Below are positions 54,066-61,678 of a stretch of 64,000 bases of DNA, in pieces. Both the position numbers and the translations under genes were made by a program. Under the pieces are notes generated by a model that saw only the letters and a list, made by a program, of their open reading frames with translations, was not told the DNA's origin and searched no databases. Position 1 is the first letter of the stretch. Each line of letters begins with the position of its first letter. Origin of the DNA: Syngnathus acus (lineage: Eukaryota; Chordata; Actinopteri; Syngnathiformes; Syngnathidae); contig NC_051098.1 of NCBI RefSeq assembly GCF_901709675.1, forward strand, positions 13,051,918 through 13,115,917, written 5' to 3'.

Positions 54066-55401
54066 ATGTGTTTGCTAAGTACCACAGCAAATTTTGTCTC
54101 AGCTTTTACGGCATGATTCAGCAGTGGCTTTATGAGTCGTTAACTCAAGACTTTCCCCTCGCAGCTAGTCCTGCTGGCTCGCGCCTTGTGGCTGATTACA
54201 GCCGGCTTGTAAATCCGAGGCCTCTCAGGAGGAGACGCCGGGGGGGGAGGAAATGGGACATCATCATACTTCACCTGCAAGTGAACATTAATCAAGGCCG
54301 ACTGATAATAAAGATGCAGCAAAGACAAAGCTGGATGAGGCAAACCGCTGGACGTGACGGCACGCTGTTGTGCGCTTGTCAGGCCGGCGTTTGGCTTCGT
54401 GACATCCCGTAAACCGACGAAAGATAACGTTAATTCACTTAATTGTTCTTATGGGGCCGTTAGAGTACCGCGTTTCCTTAGATAGTGACCATTCGTTTCC
54501 CATTTGTACGGACATTAAGTGTAAATAATCTCAAATTAGCTTGTAGCGAGCCTTTTTGCTAGGCTATTAAAAGGGCTACAAGTCTGGGACTTATTTTGTG
54601 TGGGTTAAATAAACGTAAATTTTTTTCTCATTATTTTATAACTAAAGCCCTTGAATGTCGGCGACAAACGAGCTAGCTTGATTTTTCTCTCCGCGCATGC
54701 TCCCATTACATTTATTAAGAGCTTCCACATGGTTGATAATGGCCGCAGGCAGTTCGTGGGAGCGAGTCGGAGGTAATTAAAAGCGCAATAGCATTGGCGC
54801 TACACGAGGAAGAGGCAGTCGGTGGGAAACGACACGCCGGCGAGGCGACTTCGGCGTCAGCCGGTCGCCCTCGTTCATTAGCGATGCATTGCTTCTCGCG
54901 GGAAGCCTCCCTTCTCATCAGGAACGGCACCCACGGCGGACCCCGACGTCCCCCCCCCCTTCGGCTTTTAGCGCATTTTAAGCGGCTGTACTGCTATCTA
55001 TGCACGTCCCTAAACAGCAGGCTTTGACTTTCAGCGCTAAATGGGCGTCCCAGCGTCAGGCTTTTGCTCATTTGCTTGTGCAGCAAGGCCTTTACAAACT
55101 TTTTTTTTTCTTTCTCCAAAGACCTTCTCATAATCTGTATGCCAATTAAACATCATCATGCAGAGGTAAATGCCAGGGGAATTAAAAACGTTGATACCTT
55201 TCAAGAAAAAATGTCATCATTAAGACATGACATTCATAGTTTTGAGTGAAAAAAACAAAAAAAGCTTTTTTGGGGGATTTCAATGTAGGTTTTATTAGCA
55301 TTTTGAATTTGAATTTTATCTATGAAAGCAGATCGCAGTTTCTTGCCGTCACAGAACTTGGCTGCAATTCCTGACGAACGTTCTCATCTTTGCCTCCTCA
55401 G

Positions 55402-55770
55402 GTGCCCGCTCCCAGATGGTCCAGATGGACTCGAGCAAGTCGGGCTTCGTGGGCTCCCAGGTGGAGCTGCGCTGCATTTTCATCAACAGCAACCCACCGG
55501 TGAAGATCTCGCAGGTGACCTGGCAGAAGCTGCTCACGGCACCAAGCAGAACGTGGCCATCGCCAACCGGCCCTGGGCGTCTCCGTGCTGGCGCCCTTCA
55601 GGAGCGCGTCAGCTTCAAGCAGGCGGCCGTGCGCCACCGCACGCCCTCGCTGGAGGACACCACCATCGTCTTCTCCAACTTGCAGCTGTACGATGAGGCG
55701 GCGTACATCTGCGAGTACACCACCTTCCCGGCGGGCAACCGCGAGAACATGGTCAACCTCACCGTCTTGG
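55402..55770 (+). CDS. nectin1: Nectin-1-like, coding exon 2: Ig V domain, with apparent frame lesions
   Basis: Acceptor CCTCCTCAG precedes GTGCCCGC. Frame A gives SQMVQMDSSKSGFVGSQVEL, the first V-domain cysteine (ELRC) and ISQVTWQK, all nectin-1-like. After 55535 the homologous sequence moves to a second frame (GTKQNVAIAN), then to a third (LGVSVLAPF) after about 55568, and returns to frame A at about 55598 (QERVSFKQ). It continues through IVFSNLQLYDEAAYICEY, with the second cysteine, to the glycosylation site NLT. Each shift equals one missing base, and the three together restore frame. The original frame stays open, but about 20 residues of the C-C'-C'' side would be wrong. Exon 3 needs a phase-1 join, yet the phase-1 end TTGG is followed by TAAGAT, so one more G is probably missing at the donor. 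Homology is secure; integrity is not. Confidence 0.85.
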
Positions 55771-57472
55771 TAAGATGGGATTTAGAATTATGGTTGCATT
55801 TAGAAGATATTTAACGTGTTTCTTCTTTCATAAAGAGAACAACTTGAATTTTGAGAATATTTACCAGTTGTCTTGAGGATGGCAGTGAGCTTCTTCCATA
55901 AACATTTTTTTTTCCATTGATCAAAAATGACAAGCTGCTGAAAGATCCTTTTAATATGGGTCAAAGGTTTTTCTGTCGAATTAGTCTTCTAAATGCTTGA
56001 ATGTTTTTTTTTATTTTACGAGTCAGATAAAGCAAGGTCAAAGGTACATTTTCCTATTTAGTGAAGCGTTTAAAGAATGATCGCCGCGTTTTGAATTCGG
56101 CGCTTGTGTAGCTAAACTGCCTTTGAAGGCCTTGGGCAAGCAGCACTTTTTTTTTTTTCCCTCCGCTCTGAAGACTTTTTTTCTGAAGTGACTTTTTACA
56201 GTTTGCATAAACGCAACCTCTGTGTCAGCCGCCGCGCCTTCTGACGGTGACGCCGCCACGGGTCGAGTGCGATAATTGGGGTGAGGCGCTCCCTTTGAAC
56301 GCCTCACCACCACAGCGTTGTTTTTTTGTTTTTTTTTGCAGGATCCGGGAAGAATCTACAGCACGCTTCTGTGTTATATTCTTGTTATAGCTTTGTTTAA
56401 ACCATGTAACTTAATGACTTCCAATGGGCGCACGCTTTTCCTTGGTATCGATCCGTCTCTAGCTAGCTAGCTTACTAGCTCACTGGCTAGCTGTCTTGAA
56501 ACTGTGTTGTTGGCTAGCTAATTTAACCTAGCTAACTAGTTCGAGCTGTCTCTAGCTAGCTAGCTAACTAGCTCACTGGCTAGCTGTCTTGGAACTAATG
56601 TGTCGTTGGCTATCTAGCTAACTAGGCTTATATATTTTTTTCCTTCCAAAAGATATTTGGGGTGTTACTTTGTTGCTTTTTTCATTTGATGTTAATAAAA
56701 TCCAATGTCTTCTTCCAATCCGGTGAATCTCGGTAATCCAAATGTCGAGTTCATTTCTAATTGCTCCTTCTCCTTTGAATTTTAATTCAAGGTACTGCGA
56801 TGTCCAGGAAATTCTCTGAAAGCGAAACATGCGATATTGTGAATGAGTTAAACTCGGCTGGAAAACTTTGATTAATCCACTTTTCAAGAAAATTACCGGT
56901 TAAGATGAAATGTTTTGGACCCCTTACTTCACTTGTGCTTGAATCATCTGGTTTTAGAAGAAAATACAAGAATTGATTCTCATCAAAGCCAATATGTGAG
57001 GCTTGATGCATTTTCCTTTGAAAGAAAGAAATACCCCAAGTGGCCCTTGTTCCCAAACAACTCTTAGATTCTCGTTTTAGATCCGAGAGCCCCTTTGCGC
57101 GCTTCTTTAGAGCGTGCTGAGCTCTTTCGCATCCGCAAGCGCCTACCCTCTTTGCGTTTACTTTAAGATCAAGCGTGCACTAAGTGGAGATTGCTAATTG
57201 GCACCTCACAAAGGATTTCCAATAAGCACATTGGGCTTCTCCATCTGCGAGACTTGTATTTTCACTTTGAGAACACTGCACAACTTTTCTTGATTAGCGC
57301 GTCTTTGCTTACTTAGCACGCCCCCCTGGGAGGTAACGCACGTCATGTACAAAGTTTTTTGTTTAATTAATTCAATTACCAAAGGTAGGGGTAAAACTAC
57401 TTTTTATTTTTGGCATAATTAATAAAAATTAAGTTGGCCCTTGAAGAAATATTTTTGTCCCCGCCTCTGCAG
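55771..57472 (+). other. nectin1: Intron 2, about 1.7 kb
   Basis: Runs from the defective-looking donor (G|TAAGAT, or G|GTAAGAT if the exon is ended one base earlier) to CCGCCTCTGCAG. It contains a 93-bp tandem repeat at 56455-56625, described separately. The rest shows no exon or recognised element. Confidence 0.7.
56455..56625 (+). repeat. 93-bp GCTA-rich tandem duplication
   Basis: The unit begins GTCTCTAGCTAGCTAGCT at 56455 and again at 56548. Both continue with ACTAGCTCACTGGCTAGCTG, then TCTTGAAACT or TCTTGGAACT, and a TGT-GTTGGCTA segment. The second copy is truncated near 56625. It is nested in GCTA-type low-complexity sequence. Confidence 0.85.
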
Positions 57473-57772
57473 CTCGCCCAATGACTCGCATGACCTTGAC
57501 CACGCCCACCATCGTGGCCCGCTCGCAGCGCCGCAAGATGACGGTGGCCACGTGTGTGTCGGCCAACGGCAAGCCGCCCAGCGTCATCCGCTGGGACACC
57601 AGGCTGAAGGGCGAGGCCACCTTCCAGGAGATCCGCAACCAGAACGGCACGGTGACGGTGCGCAGCAACTACGTGATCGTGCCCGGCCGGGAGACGCACA
57701 AGCAGAAGCTGACATGCATCGTCACCTACCGCAACGAGAGGTTCACCGACAGCGTGGTGCTCAATGTGCAGT
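57473..57772 (+). CDS. nectin1: Nectin-1-like, coding exon 3: first C2-type Ig domain
   Basis: Acceptor TCTGCAG at 57472 and donor CAGT|GTAAGC bound a 300-bp exon, phase 1 at both ends, with one intact frame. It encodes RPMTRMTLTT..., then VATCVSANGKPPSV, WDTRLKGEATFQEIRN, the glycosylation site NGT, SNYVIVPGRE, LTCIVTY and VVLNVQ. The two Ig cysteines (VATC and LTC) and the GKPPS and TRLKGEA motifs match the second Ig domain of nectin-1. Nectin-3 lacks the RLKGEA block and fits worse. This domain stabilises nectin cis-dimers and adhesion at the cell surface. The exon is strongly GC-rich, as are exons 2, 4 and 5. No frame lesion is present, in contrast to exon 2. Confidence 0.95.
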
Positions 57773-58488
57773 GTAAGCATCCGCTTATTTGCTTTTATTG
57801 TCCTTGGAGACATTTGGGCTATCAGAACAATTGATCTGTATCAATTTTAAATAGGGTTTGACCAATATTAATTTTTTGATGATGATTTAGCAGGAATACA
57901 TTCTGGTCACCAATTAATCATTTTTTTGGGGAGGGTTTGGGACGGTGATAGATTTTTTTTTTTTTTTCAATTTTCTAGGATTTAAGGGGGGTAAAAATTA
58001 TTTGTGGTTTTGGTCAGGACATTGAGATTTTGTTTGGATTTTGGACGAATATTTTTGGTTAGATTATTGAGGAGTAGATTACAGAAGTTTTGTTGGGTTT
58101 TGGGGAAGATTAGAGGCGACCAGAGCAGAAAAAATAATATTGTTTAGCGTTAAGCAGTATTAATCGTGCTATTTGAACAACAACAAAACACTTGGCAGCT
58201 TTAATTTTTGCTGCTCTCAGTAAACCAAGTCAAACATATTGTACAGTATATCACCAGCATGTAGCTCCAGGCAATGAATCAGTTGTTGTTGACAAATTAT
58301 ACGACCGTGCTGAGTGGAGACTGCCGTCTGAACTTCGGTATGAAGCCAAGCAGCGAGGACAGAACTCAACACGCTTGTTTTGAGTGGAAGCAAATTCCTG
58401 CCGTTTTTTTTTTTTTTTTTTTTTAAATCTGGAGGTTCCACAAAAGCATGTTTGTGTGACCCGGCTGCCTCTTGTACTCGCTCTGCAG
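57773..58488 (+). other. nectin1: Intron 3, 716 bp, with a G/T-rich tract
   Basis: GTAAGC to CTCTGCAG. Between about 57860 and 58115 the + strand is rich in T and G and poor in C, with recurrent GGATTTTGG, GATTATTGAGG and TTTTGTTGGGTTTTGG words, an eroded low-complexity repeat. A run of about 20 T near 58405 lies about 65 bp before the acceptor. Confidence 0.8.
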
Positions 58489-58606
58489 ATGAACCCGAGG
58501 TGAAGATCGAGGGCTTTGACGCCAACTGGTACCTGAACCGCCAGAATGTTCAGCTGACCTGCCGGGCGGATGCCAACCCGCCGGTCACCATCTACCAATG
58601 GAAACT
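58489..58606 (+). CDS. nectin1: Nectin-1-like, coding exon 4: second C2-type Ig domain, N-terminal half
   Basis: The 118-bp exon starts after CTCTGCAG and ends at AAACT|GTGAGT, phase 1 to phase 2. With the T from exon 3 it begins YEPEVKIEGFDANWYLNRQN and continues VQLTCRADANPPVTIYQWKL. It holds the first cysteine and the ADANPP turn of the third Ig domain. The EPEV-IEGFD-NWYL string is very characteristic of nectin-1. The intron splitting this domain before LNGSL agrees with nectin gene structure. No lesions are seen. Confidence 0.95.
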
Positions 58607-61526
58607 GTGAGTCACACGTCACAAAAAACTCTACTTTTTTTATTATTATATTTTTTTATTATTATACATTTTTTATGTTATTCTATTTTAGGGTTTGTCT
58701 GTTTACTTCACCTTAGCTATTTTTCTTTTATCCGAATGACCTTTTTGCCTGGCTTTTTTTTTTTAATACTCAAAGGTTTTGTTTGTTTCTTTTTACCCTG
58801 TTTATTCATTTGTCGTTCTTAACATTTTCTTTTTAACCCAACCGTTTAAAGCTTCATGCAGAGTGATGCACAGCTCTATTTTCTTCCTTTATTTTATTTC
58901 TTGAGTTTTGCAAAGGTTTCTGCGCCGAGCAGACACGGCAGGCTAATGTATGACAAATTTGCACCCCCCCGCGGGTAATAAAGCATAATAAAAGCGCATA
59001 ATGAAGTCAAGTTAACAGAATGAGTGGGCGCGCTCAGCTTGGTCTCCGTGTGGCGAAACATTTTTAAAATGGTGACAGCAGGGCCTCGTCGCATAGCAGT
59101 CGATGCGCGCTGTACACAGCACAACAATCAGCCCTCCTGATAAACAGCTAAAGAAGTCTTGACTGTCTCACAAATGGAAAAAAGAACGCTCCATTTCCAG
59201 TCAGGTGCAATTATGTCCATCAATAAAACGCGGAAGTGAAAGATTTGAATAACATTCCTGCATGGCGCATTGCAGTTATTCTGTAACGTTTCTTAGTATT
59301 CCACAAGCGACACATTTTACAAACACATTTCTTAAACCCATCTAAAGCATTTCGCAATCAAAATATTCCCCAAATTTCGTGCGTTTGACAGAAATTTCTG
59401 TATCATGCTCGACACTTTTTTTTTTTAGTAGTACAAACACGTCTAGGATATCTTCAGTGTCCTTGCCGTGCTACTTCTCTCTGGTCGCTTGTTTGTTTTG
59501 ATGGCGATAAGAAGCCTGACCCGAGGCCGATCACAATGGCTCCATTGGAGCAATGATGCCAAAAACAAACAACAGTTCCAATCTCGGTCCTTGAATGGAA
59601 ATTCGGAGACTGTTTCAAATTGTTCACGAGTTGACAATGTAATATTTCAATTTTTTTTTTTTTTTTTATACCCTTGTAGCTGCTAATATAATCAGAATTG
59701 ATTCAATGCCAACATGCTAGAGTTCATATAGGAACAAACATTTCTAACGTTTCCCACGATTTCATCTTTTTGTATTCTCGCACCATAGCACAAAAACTGT
59801 TCCGTGGACACGAGACTTTTTTTTTTTTTTTTGTAAACGGCAGCGTCGAGCCCAAGTACACAGAGATAAATGCGGCAATTTATGCGCTAAATGCTTAGCG
59901 GCGGCGAGGTGAACGAATAAGTCACGCCAGCGGAGTAGACGTAGATTAATTGATCATCGTAGCCACGGCGCGAGCCTCCCTCCGGTTAGCGCTTTTATGT
60001 ATGCGTGCATATATATCAAGCTAGATCTCAGCAAGAGAAGCTTGGATAAAGAACTCAAAGGACGATGCAGGGGAGGGGGGGTAAAATGCGGCAGAGAGGA
60101 GAGATGTGATCTAGTAAGACGAGGGCGCGGCGCTGACAGATCGGAGGGGACGGCCATTGCGGCCCTGAAAGCCAGACGCCAAATTTGTTGTGAAGGCTCC
60201 CCTGGGCTCGGCGCTGGAGGTCAGCGCAAGGCTGTGACGGAAGTGTCCGGAACAGGCTGGTCCAGGGCTTGCGCGCACACACACTTAGCACATAGCAGAG
60301 GTGTCAGTGCATCCACTGACATTCATGTCATTAGCGTGACATCATATTTCAGGTCCGTTGAATTGCTGTTAATGTTAACAAAGTCAAAACATTCACAAAC
60401 AAAGTTAACCGCATTCAGTCTTAAAAAAAATCAAACAATAATTCTTCATGTTAACTACTGTCAATAGTAAAAGTGTCAAAATGCGCTTGCTCGTGTCAAA
60501 AATGTTAAACGGTCAGTACTAAAAATGTCAAAACAATAAAACACACGTTAACCATTATTTAGATGTTATTAACATTTTCAAACATGACACGAGGAAATGG
60601 ACTCCTGTTAATACAGCGACCGTCAAAGCGCACTCGCCAGAGTCCGACACTCTCGTCCATTCGCGGTCAATGAAGCCAACGAAGGAAACGGGCGACTTGT
60701 TGTTGGAAGTCGATACGGCCGCAACCGACACGGCGGCCCCTCCTTCCCGTGTAAATGAATAAAGAGACTATCCGATGCATGACCTGATCAAGCGAGCGGA
60801 AGCATTGCCGTGGCGGCAAACACCTGAGGCCACTTCATTGACATGTTATCATTTGATCAGTTGGTCTTCCGGGGTGGGGGGAGTAAACCCCCCAAACACA
60901 AATGTTGACTTCATCTCCCACTTACATACCTGTTTAACGACCCCCCTCAGGCCGCAGCATACCTATTGGGATCTGGTTGCTCAGTCATTTAGTATGACAG
61001 ATTACATTCAACATGCAACTCTGTCTAATATTGCGTAGACATGCACGCTACTCTTTCCCCATTTTCTGCCCTGCGAATGCTCTTTTTTTTTTTTTTTCCT
61101 GGTTTCTAATCTCCCGCAGGGCAGCTAGCTTACCTGATGAAATGCAGACAATAAGCCGGTTGTCAAAGTAAGCCCCGAAACACAACCTATAAGTCCCCTC
61201 ATATACTGACGTCATTTTCAGTCTTCTGACATTTGTACAATTCATTTTATTTCAATATATGTGTCTTTGCTATTTGTATTTTGTTTTTTGTCATTGAAAT
61301 GTCTTTTTTTTTTCCAGTTTTGACATTTTTACAATTCATTTTATTTCAGACAATTTTTTATTTGCTATATTGGATGTTTTTCCTCATATATATTTTCAGC
61401 TTTCAGTGTGCAATGTCCCTGTTGGGGCCTCCCTCGTAATTTAGAAAGATGGATGATGGTCGCGATCTGTGCGCGGTGCCGTATTTTCTGCTTTTCTCTC
61501 TAACGCTCTTTCCCTCCACCTTCCAG
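58607..61526 (+). other. nectin1: Intron 4, about 2.9 kb
   Basis: GTGAGT to CCACCTTCCAG. It contains T-rich low-complexity sequence at the left, poly-T runs near 59650 and 59820, a cluster of TGTCAAAA/GTTAAC words at about 60360-60560 and a 94-bp duplication at 61219-61350. No additional exon recognised. Confidence 0.8.
61219..61350 (+). repeat. Diverged 94-bp tandem duplication
   Basis: CTGACATTTGTACAATTCAT at 61226 and TTGACATTTTTACAATTCAT at 61320 both continue TTTATTTCA and, about 20 bp later, TTGCTATTTG or TTGCTATATT. A T-run plus CCAG immediately before the second copy (ending 61317) makes a decoy acceptor about 210 bp upstream of exon 5. Confidence 0.75.
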
Positions 61527-61678
61527 CTTGAACGGCTCACTGCCGAGCAACGTGGAGATCAAGAACAACAGCTTGTTCTTCAAGGGCCCCGTCACCTACG
61601 ACTTGGCCGGCACGTACGTGTGCGACGCCACCAACGGCATCGGCACACGCACCGGCATCGTGGACGTCAACATCACCG
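61527..61678 (+). CDS. nectin1: Nectin-1-like, coding exon 5: second C2-type Ig domain, C-terminal half
   Basis: Acceptor CACCTTCCAG and donor ACCG|GTAGGC bound 152 bp, phase 2 to phase 1. The frame reads LNGSLPSNVEIKNNSLFFKG, then PVTYDLAGTYVCDATNGIGT and RTGIVDVNIT. It has the second cysteine of the third Ig domain in the usual GTYVC setting, and possible N-glycosylation sites NGS, NNS and NIT. The LNGSLP, LFFKGP and AGTY-C-ATN-IGTR motifs place it closest to nectin-1. The following exons should carry the stalk, transmembrane helix and cytoplasmic tail with the C-terminal afadin-binding motif; they are not in the window. Which teleost copy (1a or 1b) it is cannot be decided here. Confidence 0.95.

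Larger units (their letters stand above)
14578..55401 (+). other. nectin1: Intron 1 of the nectin-like gene, about 40.8 kb
   Basis: Bounded by GTAATG at the exon 1 end and CTCCTCAG at the exon 2 start, both phase 1. Very long first introns are usual in nectin genes. No nested coding gene was recognised on either strand: the longer open frames are driven by poly-T/poly-A, CT or GT runs. It contains the microsatellites, duplications and mobile-element remnants listed separately, plus CpG-rich patches at about 15920-16400, 24310-24590 and 45800-46090. Regulatory elements are likely but cannot be pinpointed here. Confidence 0.75.

Noticed and set aside
55398-55637. Open frames opposite exon 2, and similar ones opposite exons 3 and 5
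   Set aside because: Shadows of GC-rich nectin exons; the + strand frames carry the conserved Ig motifs.
57473-57772. Assignment to nectin-3 or nectin-2
   Set aside because: TRLKGEA, EPEV-IEGFD-NWYL and LNGSLP fit nectin-1 better; the third Ig domain of nectin-3 differs in these places.
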